The position numbers and the translations under genes were made by a program. From assembly GCA_033239525.1 (NCBI GenBank), contig BSYO01000015.1, forward strand, positions 15,623,713-15,687,712: 64,000 nucleotides of DNA, given 5' to 3'. Below, piece after piece: positions 22,471 to 34,837 of the stretch. How positions within the stretch are numbered: the stretch's first letter is position 1; every line of letters starts with the position of its first letter. The notes below the pieces were generated by a model that had not been told where the DNA came from, made no database searches, and saw nothing but the letters and a program-made list of their open reading frames with translations. This DNA is from Nepenthes gracilis (Eukaryota > Streptophyta > Magnoliopsida > Caryophyllales > Nepenthaceae).

Positions 22471-24470
22471 TTATAAAGAGAGGTATTTTGGATTATTTTT
22501 GATAAATAACTTGCTGAATATTTTGGCATAATAAATATTACATTTAGTTGATAGGAGAAAATTTGAGCTGTGGAGGTTAGGTTTGAATCAGAAGGTCGAG
22601 TCGCACAGGTTTGAGTATGGATTGGAGGGATGATCATTTGATAATGATGAGTCGCACGAGTGATATAATGTATGGTTTGATATAGCGGTTGAATTAAAAT
22701 TTTATTAGGTTTTTGTATATATGTAAAGTTTTTGTTAGAATTTGTAATTTTAGAAGAGAAGTAGCGGCCTTGGGTGGTGCCGGTCTTAAATCTCGTGGAG
22801 TATAATGAGATTTTGATCGGTAGAGAGGTAGACAATAAAGTTGGTCGGTTCAAAATCTCGTGGAGTAGAAGGAGATTTGTTTTGGCAAAAAGGTAAGCGG
22901 TGGAAGTAGAGATGAATGAAGGCTTGTCAATATTGAAAGCCGGATATAAAGATGAAGAATGTCGTGTCAAGTCAATTTGTTCCTCTTCGCAAGAGAAGAT
23001 GTGGAGTTTTGATGAACAACCTTTGTCAGAAGAAGGACAATGAAGTACAAGTCTAATTTCGTTGACAGCGATGATACTGATTGTGTTAAACTTTGAAGCT
23101 ATGGCTGGAGTAAGAGAAAGATTAAAGATTGTCCATTGCCACTTATTGCTGTGATTGGGTAGATAGTTGTCTCCGTAAATTTTTTTCATTGCTAAAGAAT
23201 CGATAGATGAAGAGTTTGAGGTTTTACCTCCTAAATAAGTACTCAGGAAGAGGTTAAAGAATTTAAAAGATTTGTTAAAGTATTAGAGTAATTGAGAACT
23301 TCAAGATTCAATTTGGAAATAACTAGTGCCGTTCCAACTCTGGGTTATTGCAGGCTGGACCAGACTCTGTTGATCAAGTAGGAGCAATTTTGGGAGAAAC
23401 GTTTTCAGAAGTAATCAAAATATTAGAGTCAGAGCTCGAAAGATGGATCCGTTCATCCTCCAAAGAACAAGCTAAGTGAAAGTCGAATGAAGCAATATTT
23501 TCCTCCATGAAGTTCGAGTTTACGAGGTCATCCTGCTAGTTTTTTTGTCAAAAGAAATGCACGTGACAAGTTTGCTTCGTCAAAATGGAGTCTGCTTCAG
23601 TTGCGGTCAGATATGTCATTTGTCGAAGGATCGTTTAAATCTCAGGTGTCCGGATTCTAGACGTCCAAATAGGAGTCAGACAATTTCGAGCGAAATATTT
23701 ATAGATACAGATCATGAAGTTAGAGTCGGATCCTTTATCATGGAAGACTGTTTTGATTAGGCTATTCCATTCTATATTTTAGGATTCGAGTTCTCAGAGT
23801 TTTAAGGAAGGTTCAATAAGAAGGCTTAAAGGTTGATCTTAGCATTACTCGCAAGCCATTTGTTGAGAAGTGGGTGTCAAGCTCATTCTATATATATGGT
23901 TACATTTGGGAGTTATTCTGTGACCATTGAAGATATTTTTTTAAAGGATTCAATTGGATTACTCCTAAATCAAGAGATCAAATTTATTTTTGATGTTGTG
24001 CTTAGATCTACATCTATTTCGAAGGCTCCGTATGGGATGGTCTTGTCTAAACTGAAGAAATTGAAATAGTAATTGCAGAATCTGTTGAGAAGGTTTTGTT
24101 CAGCCAAGTGTTTTGGCATGAAGTAGTTCAATATTTTCTAGTGAATAAAGTTGGATTGATGGATCTATGCTTAGACTATTTGGGGAATTGGATATGTATC
24201 AACTTTCAAGGATCGAGGATTTGTTGGATCTATGTGAAAAAATTTGGGTTTTTTTTCTAAGATCAAGTTGTACTCGAGGTATCCTTAATTGAGGATTCAA
24301 TGGGAGGATATGCATAGAATAGCTTCAGGTTAAGGTATGGCTATTGCAAAGTTTTGATTGTACTTTTGCGTTATCGAATGTTGTACCATTTTTTATGAAT
24401 ATTATCGATCGGATATTTGACCGTATTTAGGTTCATTGTGATGGTTTTGTTAATGATGTTTTAAATTATT
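22471..24470 (+). pseudogene. gag-protease-RT remnant of Tekay-like element
   Basis: A zinc knuckle is readable in the frame beginning 23545: CFSCGQICHLSKDR, where the last cysteine is Arg. At 23980-24069 an RT start is seen (IKFIFDVV..SISKAPYGM, matching the family's PISxAPYRM). FSKIKLYSRYP and an RIQWEDM segment further on match the RT region FSKIDLRSGYHQLRI. Stops and frameshifts interrupt every part. No complete gag was read between 22471 and 23540. A 259-codon frame on the opposite strand (22410-23189) has no domain and is considered accidental. Confidence 0.7.
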
Positions 24471-26232
24471 AAAAAATTTTGAGGAGTGTAAATTATGGTT
24501 AGAGAAGGCACTATCTTGGGTCATATTTGTTCTTAAGGTGATATTTGACAATCCGGTTAAGGTTGCGGGAGTGCGGAGTTTCTTGGATCTGGTTGGTTAT
24601 GATGGGAGATTCGTTGAATGTTTCTCGATGATTGCAGTGTCAATGACGCCCTTGGAATAGAAGCTTTGAAGTGATACTTGTGAGAAACGTTTTAGTAATT
24701 TATGAATGGATTATCGTTGGCGTCGATTTTATCGATCCCTGATGGATCAAAAAGATTGGTGATGCTCAGTGGTGCTCTTAACAAAGATTTTGATATATTT
24801 GAATTCTGTGTATCGGGTGTCCTATCTAAGGAAAGTTTAGGATCAGTCTGAAAGTTTTTGCGTGAATGTGCTGTGACGATGATGCCAATAGAAAGTTTTG
24901 GGCTAAAGGGGTTTCATCACTTTGCTACAAGGATTGAATTCTGAACGAAACTCCTATTTGTGGGAGCAACTTTTATGAAGATTAAAGATGAAGTCCATTT
25001 TTGAATGAGCCATCATGAAGTTGGATGCGATCAAGCCAGTAACCTCAAGCCTACGAGGTAAAGTATTTTCTCCATTGCATGTTCTAGAGGAAGTATGCTA
25101 TTGAGGATTCTCTCATTAGAGTCTCAATTGATTGGATGAAAGCTCAGAAGCTAATTGAATAGAAGCTCGAGAGCAAATGAGGTCATCTGCAGTTGTGATT
25201 GAGTTGGAGTTATCTAAATTCGATGAAAATATCGAAGACTCTCTACCTAGTAGAGTGGAAATAGAGAGTTTGATGGCAGTTTGATTACGAGCCATGGCAT
25301 GATGTATCTCGTGCCTAAAGAAAGAAGCTGAAAAGAAGAAACCATCAAGATTTTGTTTCGAATCTGCCTTAAACGACAAAGAATTTTGATGATCATTTGG
25401 ATAAGGTTAAGCCAGTTGATGATGGTTTAGCTGATGAAGACTTTTCATTGTTTGCCAAAATTTGAGGCAGGTGATGGTTAAAATGATGAAATTTGCTTAC
25501 CGCTTGCTTATTAGGAAGTTATTTCTAAGATGGGCCGTTGGCATATTGTCGAGATATAGAGATTGCAAGATATTCTTACTTAGAGGCTTTTGATTTGATT
25601 TGAAGTTGATGATCGATCAGAGTGGTGCAATGAAAGCGTGTGAATTCACGGCTATCGATCACAAGATTTGATTTAAGGCTTGAAGTAGAAGATCAGATTT
25701 GTAATTCTATTGGAGGTTCGAAAAGAGTAGTTAGATGTTTCTGAAAGTATCTTGAAAAGAAGAATTTTGAGTTTGAAGTCGAAGGGTAGTATGAAGTGGA
25801 TGTTCATTATGATATTTGAAATCTTCAACAGATTAGGAAGGTGGCCTTCAGATTGGCCTTACCTTTGAATTTGATGGATAGACGTGTTATGTTTTATATG
25901 AATGATCCTTCGCATATGATTGTGTGGGAGTCATTTTTTATCGACAAGAAATATTTTTTATTAAGGTTATCGATTTGATTTTTGGGATGAGAATGACCTA
26001 GTGCAAAGGAATAATAGATTTTTATGGGTATTTATGCTTTTAAGGAATCTTCTAATTGAGAAAGTTTTAAGGGATCTTAAGAACGAGTCTGAAAGAATAC
26101 CCCTAATTGTTGAGGATCAGATTTAGATAAATCATTTAATCATGTAAGACTTTTGAGAAGATCGAAAATAAAATTTGGAAGAATATCATCATTATATGAT
26201 AATTGAGGTTAAGATCGAGATTTTGGGAAGAA
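24471..26232 (+). pseudogene. RT/RNase H junction and integrase C-terminal remnants of Tekay-like element
   Basis: VRSFLDLVGYDGRFVECFS near 24575-24635 corresponds to the RT-RNase H connection (IRSFLGLAGYYRRFV in the family). Near 25836-25930, KVAFRLALPLNL, RRVMFYMND and PSHMI correspond to the integrase C-terminal end (VAYRLALPP, VHNVFHVS, DPSHVI), with a short deletion inside. The integrase core was not found between these landmarks, which agrees with the short internal region. The purine tract before the 3' LTR is at about 26222-26232. Confidence 0.65.
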
Positions 26233-28685
26233 TGTAATATCCCGAATTTTTATTCGAATTAATTTAATATTAATTGTGATTTTGGATAATTTAGACTTGC
26301 TGAAAAATTAATTTAATATTATGAAATTCGGAAGGATACTTGGATCAGTTGTGCTGACGCCCAAGATGCATCCGTATTGTCACCCGGGTATTGAATCAGA
26401 ATTTGGATTAAAAGAAATGGAAAAGTAAAATAGAAATTAATAATAATAATAATACTGATAATAATAATATACTGATAATAATAATATATTTATATATAAA
26501 TAAATGAAAAAAAGAAAAAAAAAAAGAAGAGGATAAGAACGGAGTGGGTTTTGGGGAGAGAAAAGGGGGGAGAGAGGGAGAAGCTACGTGAGGAAGAAGG
26601 AAAGTGGCGGCCGGCAATGGCGTCTACGGCAAGAAGGCGTTGATGTCGGTGGTTGTCGGTGGCTCATGGGTGGCGCAGTGGTGGTCGGTGTGGGCGGTGG
26701 CTGACGGTCCTCGGTGAGGTCGTGCGGATGTCGGTAGCAGTTGTTGGAGTCAACGGTGATGGCGTGCTGTGGTGACGCAACGGTGATTGGCGATGGCAGT
26801 GGTGGCCCTCTAGTGACCGGGACGGCCGTGGGTGGTAGTGGCATGCGGTAGAAGGTGCGTAGAATGGAGAGAAGGAAGCAAAGTCGCGGGTTGATGCAGC
26901 AGCGTGCACGGCAGTGGGGAGGAACTCCCAATTCAGATGCTTCGAGACATTATTTCTTTAGATTTGTAAAATATGAGGTCAAGGTAAGTATTTTTAAACT
27001 CCCTTTTTAGTCTGATTTAATATCTGATATATTTTAGACACTGTTTAAAATTTTTAATAATATGCATGTATTTTTATATACTTAATTTGTTTATTTTGGA
27101 CATGAATGTGTAGTTCATTCGCTATTTTGGATGTTTTTGGATATGAGTTTTATGATTTTAGGGATTTCCTATTTTTCTAAAAGCTCGAAAAATTTATTGG
27201 ACATTATGTATATTTATATCAGTATGTGTAACGAAAATGTGCACGAAACTTACATGGGTTATACATTCTCACATGCATGTGTCAGATTGTGGTCATTACA
27301 TTTGGACTTGAAAATTGGATACTCTGATCAGCTCCTGACGGGGAGATTTATTTGAAAATCCTTTTCGCCCGGCAGGAAATATTTGAAGTAGTGACTCTTT
27401 CTATTTGGATAATTTAATTTAACCTTAGAATATATTCAGACATCCTAATTTATTTGATAAACTTAATGATTGCACTCAAAGTCACGGGTGATAAATAATA
27501 ATGAGCAACCTTATTCATCGGTACAGAATATATAGGTGGCCATACATGCTAGCCTAATTTATATTTCATTTTGTCTAAGGTTATCGGGATTACGTGTAAT
27601 CCTTCATCAAATTAGTTTTAAAATAATCAAAACTCACATTTGATGCATAATTTATACCTCTACATTAATTTATATTGGACCTTAATTTAAATTTAAATTT
27701 TTGACTTGGATTTAAAATTTATGATTTTGCCTTCAGTTGGGCCTTGGTATATCCCGTACTAATGATTTTGACTATACATTTTGATCCGAACACTTGCACT
27801 ATCTATCGCAGTGCTGTTTCGATTTTTGCGCACACTATTGGAACATCTGGCTATCGAATTCTACCCCAAATCACAAGTTAATTGGGACTCGGTCTTAGAC
27901 TTAGACTCGGACTCGGAGTTGGATTGGACTTTGGAATTGGCTAATTGTCTATTAGAATTGGTTCGAATAATCTCTATTTTGTTTATATATATATATACAT
28001 CCCGATGATAACTGTTTTTGAAATTTAGAAATTTATTTTAGATTTGAATATTTACTTTAAGTACGAGACTACCATTGAATTTTGGACTTTAGATTTTGAA
28101 TTTGTATTAGATTTATTTTATCGGTAATTTGAATTTATTCTGTTATTTGGTTGAATTTTTATCCATTAAATCATTCATTCTGATTTATTAGACTCTTTTT
28201 ATTTGAATATAATACTTGCTGAGTATTAAGCTTATTTTTGCTATTTTTTTTCCTTCAGAGTAGAAGATTCAGATGAATTGTAAGGGTAAAGACGTGATCG
28301 GTCAGATATGCATCCGATTTGATGAATTTCAGTTTTATTATAATTTAAATAGATATTTGATATATCTGGATTATGAAATTGGCCGGATATGGGCTTATTG
28401 TTATATTTCAAGAATTGTTCGAATATTGTGTTATATTTGATTATAATTTTTGGGTCGAATTATTACCTTTCTTACGATGATGGTAGAGCATGTCGTATTT
28501 ATTTAATCCGGACGGTTATTCGATGAAGTCATGTGTGGATTTTAATTTATTGGGTCTTATATATTTAGTTTGTCACACCCAAATTTGGAGATTTTGTGTT
28601 ATTTATTTAATTTATTTGAGATTTTAGATTTTTAAAATTATTATTAATTATTTAAATTGACCTATTTATTCGAATTAACGTGACA
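26233..28685 (+). repeat. 3' LTR of Tekay-like element (group I)
   Basis: It starts TGTAATATCCCGAA and ends CGTGACA. Relative to the 5' LTR it keeps the AAT repeat (26438-26490), the GA-rich stretch (26545-26595) and the GC block to 26930. It has AAG/GTAAGT at 26983/26984. The following bases GTAGTATCATGCA resemble a decayed Met primer site. Confidence 0.85.
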
Positions 28686-31378
28686 GTAGTATCATGCATT
28701 TTTCATTTTTTATCACATTGCTCTAATATTCTTGCATACTTTGAATGATTAAAACCTTTTGATGCTGCCTTTGATCGCTCGGGTCTCATCATTTTCACAG
28801 TGCGGCCCCGTTGGTAACTCGGTCTTCTGCCAATTTGACTTAGAGCAGCTTGTCCTAATGCTTGGTTGGGACGTGAATAGTCTAACTAGCCTCGAGCCTA
28901 CCAAGGTCATGTGTCATCTGTTCGACACCTGAGGAAGTGATGCGCTAAGGCATCAATAGTTGAGTTATGTCACCGTTGTGTCAACCAAAGTGCTAGAGTG
29001 CACTGATTGGCATAGGATGCATTGTGTCACGCATCATAATGACATTGGTGAAAAGACGCATTTCTTCATTGCCTCCAAACGACATCGTTGCTATGTGAGG
29101 GCATTGGCTATTTAATTGTTGGCCCTTAACCGTTTTCTCCACCGCTTGGTGTTTGTAAACATCTTAGTTCCTTGACCTACCATCTTTCCTTTTGACTTAT
29201 TTTTGCTCTTTTGAATAGCTCACTGAGGTGTCATTGACATTCTGACATCATCTGCCTCATCACCGAGAGTGTCATTTTTCTCTGTCTCTGGGCCTTTGGT
29301 TGTGGAGGGAGGTGCCAACGAGCAAATGACGAAGGTCACTGGTGAAGATGACTCGATGGGTGTGGCTGCCATAGAGGAGTGCCGCTCGGGTGTCCCGATA
29401 ATGGTAGATTTGGTCACCCAAGATGACTTGAAATTATTTAATTAAGGTTTCCAATTGATTAGAAGTTCAAATTGTTAAACCGAATTGTCAGGAGACATAG
29501 TTATTGGCATGCTAAATGAATGACTCCATTTTAAACAATAACCCAAAAAATACTAAGATATTAAGTTCAATAACAAAAGAAATCTTTTTATTTAGATAAT
29601 TTTATTAATTTAAATTTTCAGTGACTTATAACCTCATACGGGTAAAGTATAAGTTCAATTAAAAGAACATATTAAGGACTATACTTGAATATAAAAATAA
29701 AATTTCTTCTTATTGGTACTCTTACGTATACAACATGTTCTTACAAGGCATATAGACAATTTATTTGGATTTGGAAAAAAGGGAAAAAGAAGAAATGATG
29801 CTATCCGGCAACTGATATTTGAGGATGAAACAAAGTTTGGCAGATACCACTACTTTCTCTCGAAATTCGATCAATCATCTCTATTATGTAGTATTAAAAG
29901 ATATCATGAAACAAGAGAGGAACTATGTTGAATAGGCTGATCCCCTCTGAGCAAGCTTGACCTCCTTGATGATCTATAAAAGAACGAAAAGGACATTAGG
30001 TGAGAACACATGGAAGTGGAGTCACATCGGTTCTAGATATTATATAAAAAAAAAAAATTAAGATAATCTTTTTATATAAAAGAAAAAAATGAAAACAGAC
30101 TTCATGAATGCCTTTGGAAGACTACAAAAATATTCAGGAGAATTCTCTCTTTAGATTCAGCGAATAGGAAATCTATTAATATTGGGACATGAGGCCTTGG
30201 AAAAGGATGAACAAATCTCTGACGGATATGGAGATGTGTATTTGCATTGGTAGTTATGTAAGGGAAGTCTTCTATTTATAATCAAAAAACCAAAAACAAT
30301 ATGAGATATTTTGAATCAAATCAACGTAGTCAAAGAGTCTCAAACAGTAAAATAGGAAATTAGATTTTGATTGACAAGTTCAATCAACCATCAATTTTCA
30401 TTGATAGAGAATCTTTCTGGTAGATGCATGTATAGGACTTATTAGAGGCATCACTTCGCTTTCTATTCTAACATACTTGACACTTGAATTCAATCTCCAA
30501 GTATTGGGAGCCAGTGTTAGATATGGCCTAAGATAAAATCAATTCAACCCGATAAAATACGAGATCCATAAATTACAAGCTCGTAGAGAAATATTAAGCA
30601 ATTGAGTTGTTTGACCTGAAAGAAAAGAGAATTAAGAATTTGTTTAGACATATGACTTTCTGAATAACCGAATGGCCAAATGGCTCATGATAATGATGAC
30701 CAATGCAATTAATGGCTTGATAGAAGATTAAGTGTGACATTAAATTCTGACAAACGGTTATATAAATTGAGGGATAGCTATCGATGTTAAATAAATTATA
30801 ATATCTACAGAATGATGAGTATTAAATGTTGAGTGGTTACAAAATTAAAGTAACGGTTTGATCTCAACCAGTGTAACGCTTCAATTGGATAGACATGCCA
30901 ACTCAAAAATGATATGGTGATTAACATTAAAGTTATAAATATACTAGTTTTCTTTATTCAAAGAGGACCAGAATTGAGAACCAATGAAGCAAGTATAGAG
31001 CTATTGCCTCAACACACAAGCATTTGTCCAATATCACAGAACCAAGTCTTCCAATCTAACCAACTCTTTCTTTGAAACTCACTCTTAATTATTCATTATT
31101 TTTTTTTTCAGTAAAAAAATTTTTAATTTGAGTATCGTAAAATATATTTGGGAGTGTGCTTCATATTATCATTTTTTTATTAATTATTGTGGTGTATAAG
31201 ATTTATATTTGATTGTTCAAAGGTCCGACACAGCAGATACGCGTCGAGAATGATCTAAAAAAAAAAAAGGACAAAAGTTGATAATATTGTATCATCATTC
31301 AATCAAAATTAGGGCTTATTCATAAAATTATTTTAATTATTTTCCCTTTTTTAAACATGTTTAATGCTGTGTACACAG
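28686..31378. other. Unassigned sequence between Tekay-like LTR and ABC exon
   Basis: 28700-29450 is moderately GC-rich; a plus frame at 29236-29445 is rich in Ser, Gly and acidic residues but shows no recognised domain. 29470-31060 is AT-rich. A TATAAAT at 30934-30940, followed by a leader-like CAACACACAAGC.. stretch, resembles the promoter part of an LTR, but no ends were found. 31080-31378 reads like intron sequence leading to the splice acceptor of the ABC exon. Confidence 0.4.
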
Positions 31379-31918
31379 ATTTCTGGGTTCTGGCCTATCC
31401 AACGTGAAGTACTTCTCGGAAGCGGCGTCTTCCGGCGAACGGATAATGGAAGTGATAAAGAGAGGACCAAAATCGATTCAGACAGCATGGACGACTTAAC
31501 ATCATCTAACGTCAACGGCGAGGTGGAATGCAACCACGTGGTGTTCGCATACCCATCGAGGCCGGAGACCCTAATTTTCCGGGACCTCTGCCTGAAGATC
31601 CCGGCGGGAAAGACGGTTGCTCTCGTCGGTGGCAATGGGTCGGGCAAATCGACGGTCATATCACTCCTGCAGAGGTTTTACGACCCACTTGGCGGTGAGA
31701 TTCTGCTCGACGGGGTGGTGAACGACGAGCTTCAGCTCAAATGGCTGCGGTCACAGATCAGCCTTGTCAGCCAGGAGCCGGCGCTATTTGCAGCGTCAAT
31801 TATGGAGAACATGCTGCTTGCCAAGGAAGACGCCACCGCGGACGAGGTCGTCGACGCCGCCAAGGCTTCTAATGCTCACCAATTCATTTGTCAGTTGCCT
31901 CATGGTTATGATACCCAG
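31379..31918 (+). pseudogene. Single exon of an ABCB (MDR-type) transporter, frameshifted
   Basis: The exon lies between an acceptor (TGTACACAG) and a perfect donor (CAG/GTGAGT at 31918/31919). It begins with the end of a transmembrane domain ([26 protein letters not shown]). It continues into the first half of a nucleotide-binding domain: A-loop region [12 protein letters not shown], Walker [10 protein letters not shown] at 31628-31654, and Q-loop VSQEPALF. The match is to plant ABCB15-like proteins. The AAAA run at 31469-31472 lacks one A, so the frame before and after it differs. The ABC signature, Walker B and all other exons are absent from 31919-33030 and from upstream sequence. In the family, ATP binding drives export across the plasma membrane. 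The GC content is clearly higher than the surroundings. Confidence 0.88.
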
Positions 31919-33030
31919 GTGAGTACACCTTACACTATATTTATTTCATAATTTATATATATATATAGACTAATTTGGAAGCATTACTTAGAATGATAGT
32001 GTTGGAACGTCCCTAATGTGTTCCTGGTTGTTGGATCCTGCATGCAGCAGGTAAGATTTAAATTTTTAAAAATAATTTACGAAATCAATATTTTAATATT
32101 TTAAAGTTCAAAGAAATAATTTTATATTTTTAAATAATTAATTTATAATAACAAGTACATATAAAAATAAATCGATAGATAAAATATTACATCATAATAA
32201 AAGACTAAAAATATGGTTATATAATATTAATTATTCATATATATGTATATATATAGGTATGTATGTATATATATGTATATATTATTTAGATTTCGGTGCA
32301 CAAATTCTATATAATTAGCATAGGAAAAGGAAAGATAACAAAAAAGGTGACATGCTCTTAGTTTATATATCAACTTTGGACCAAACATTTATATAAGGCA
32401 ATTACTAAGGTTGGGATGCATGGCTAATATCTAAGAATGAGCTCTTTTATAGTTAAATACTTAGACAATTACTAAGGTTAGGGTGCAGGCTTAATATGCT
32501 AATAATGGGCTCTTCTATAATTAAATGATTACAGAGTTTTAAGTCCAACGTGATCATTCTAAAAGTTCATTCATGATGAGCTGAGAGGTGCTGTGATGGC
32601 AGTTGTGTCACAGCGTCCCTCGTTCACATTCATAATTCACTATATATCTACATGATTTTTTTGTTACGCATGAATTGGATTAATATATATGTATAATTGC
32701 TAGTAGCATTATAAAATGAGAAAGAATAACAATAAAAAAACTTTATGAAAGCGTGTGTATTATAAGAACAATACACAAATTTTCTAATAAAATATGAGAT
32801 TTTATTATTTAAATCCATTTTATCAAGTAAAGGATATTTATTTTGAAAATATATTAGATGAACATAAATTTTTTTATAACACATTTTTTTAAGGTCAAAT
32901 AGTTTTATATGACCTAATATGTATATTTATTTTTATTAATATATTTATACAAATAAAAAATATAAATCATTTAAAATATAAATAATAATTTAAAAGTAAT
33001 TCTTTAATGCATTCCAAGGGTTCATATTAT
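31919..33030. other. AT-rich intron-like sequence after the ABC exon
   Basis: It starts with the exon's splice donor and contains no further ABC motif. A TA/GTAT-rich microsatellite occupies about 32236-32282. No other feature was recognised. Confidence 0.5.
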
Positions 33031-33731
33031 TGCACGAATTAGGGGGTCAAAAATTCTTCTGACGGTGGTGTGAGTATGGTCTTCGTGTCCAAATATTCTT
33101 ATTCTGCATATCACAACAAATCAAATAAGAGGTAATAAATATATGAAATTCACTTCCCAATATATCATCTGGACGCTAAATTAATGATCATTCTTCTTAA
33201 ATTAAAAGATTTAGGAGAAAAGTAAATACAAGAATAAAAAAAAAAGGATGGGGATAAGTGTAAACTAGAAGGATTCTACTCCATTTGGGTGCATTTGCTT
33301 ACTTGAGTGTCTTTTTTCCTCTTTGGATTTCTCCCATTTCTTTTGGTTTGGGATAAATTGTATTTATAGTTGAGGTTCTTAATCATCTGGTTAGCTTCTG
33401 AAATCGCTACCTATGTCGAAAGGCATTTTAAAAGCAGCTATTGAAAGGTGTTATTCTTAATACGTAACTATTGCATAAATTTAATAAAGTAATCATTTTG
33501 CTGTTAATTATGAGAACTATTTAGATTGTTTTTGGATTGGTAATTTATTGGTTTATCACTATTCTTTGATTTTCAGTAACCACCCGTTAGGATTGACTAT
33601 CTCAATTAATATCATATAGAATTGTTATTCAGTTATTCTATTTTGCTTTATGCTTCCTCACTTGGGCTATTGATACATGGGCCTTGATTTAGCTTTAAAT
33701 TGGGTCGATCTATTTTAAGCCATACCTAACA
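33031..33731 (-). repeat. Probable 3' LTR of a second Tat-type element (element D), minus strand
   Basis: On the minus strand the right edge begins TGTTAGGTATGGC and is preceded by ATGGGAAGCTAG, the same polypurine layout as in element 1. A TATA box, CTATAAATAC, lies on the minus strand near 33360-33370. The left boundary is an estimate. The segment 33600-33731 is homologous to 42928-43051 (GCTTTATGCTTCCTCACTTG and neighbours), which shows it is repetitive. Confidence 0.5.
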
Positions 33732-34837
33732 CTAGCTTCCCATTATTGGCTATTTAAATTTAAACTCTGAGCATACCATTGATGGGAAGCTAGTTGGTAT
33801 GCCATCAAAGCACATATCTACCATGGATCTTTTGCTAATTAGGGATAATAGTTGACAGGATTTTATTATCTGCCATTATCAACTATGATTTGATATCATT
33901 GTGAGTTTTGAGTTTCTTACTACCTGGGTTTTCGCCTTGGCTATAAATTGTGGATCTCAAATCGCATCCCAAAACATCTTCCTTCTTGCTTGGTATTTCC
34001 CTGTATTACAAACATGTCGTTTTCTCAATGGCGTATAAATGCCGGTGTCGAAGCTGGTGTGAAAGATCTTTGAAGTTTTGAAGTTATTGTCCAAGAATAT
34101 GTTTAAAATTTGTCTTAATTACTCTATTTTATTGGAAGAATTATCTTTATTTTTCTTTTTTACGTCAATCTCAAAGCTAGGCTTGCAGTTATAGTGGTGC
34201 CCTTATCTCACCGACACTCATAGAGGTGCTTGAGGTGGATGTTGTTGGTATGAGTGGATTCATTCTCTTTTTTTCACAGTTTTTTCGGCACAGCTTGTAT
34301 CTAAGTACCTAGAGAGAAGTGCATTTTTTTCTTTTCAGGTCGTTGTCTTGTGTCTTTCTCCTTTTCTTCCTCATTTTGGAGTTGTACTTTCACTATTCAA
34401 AACTTGTATATAGTGAAAGGATCTAATAAATAGAACTACTCGGTTGAGAAAATGTACTATTCATATGGCTTTTATATTCTTGTAATTCTTCGAACTACTA
34501 CACTTGGTGGAATGTACGCTCATGTGCTTTGGTTTTGTTCATCCTCTTGCCCATTTGACAGTCTAACAGTTTAGACTTCTGACAATTCAGCGTGTAATAA
34601 TTTAATTTAAATGAATCTAGAATTAAAATATCCGTGGAGTGAGTAAGTTGGCATGTTGATTTAAATTGAACCATTTAATCAAAATGAACAAAGTAATCGA
34701 GCCATCCACTGCTATCCTGTTGCCTTAGAAATTATCACATTAGATCATCATTATTGGTGCAGTGCAAGAGACATGCTGCAGTGTCTTCACATGTTGGCAC
34801 GTGTCCCCTGTCATCATAATGACATGCTTCTTTAGGC

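Larger units (their letters stand above)
20080..28685 (+). mobile_element. Tekay/Del-like Ty3/gypsy retrotransposon, plus strand, decayed
   Basis: Two direct LTRs (20080-22450 and 26233-28685) flank 3.8 kb. An initiator-Met primer site follows the first LTR and a purine tract, GGGAAGAA, precedes the second. Zinc-knuckle, RT, RT/RNase H junction and integrase C-terminal remnants occur in the correct order. Frames are broken everywhere and the internal region is shorter than the usual Tekay length, so parts of pol are deleted. The flanks are not a target duplication: the left flank is purine-tract-like and the right flank is primer-site-like. Confidence 0.82.

Noticed and set aside
22410..23189. 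A 259-codon open frame on the minus strand
   Set aside because: It runs across the LTR end, primer site and gag leader of a plus-strand element, is low in complexity (Ser, Ile, Thr, Asn) and shows no domain. It follows from the C-poor, G/T-rich composition of the plus strand.
29713..29931. A 72-codon plus-strand frame
   Set aside because: It is rich in Lys and Arg and has no motif I recognise; no splice or promoter context supports a gene.
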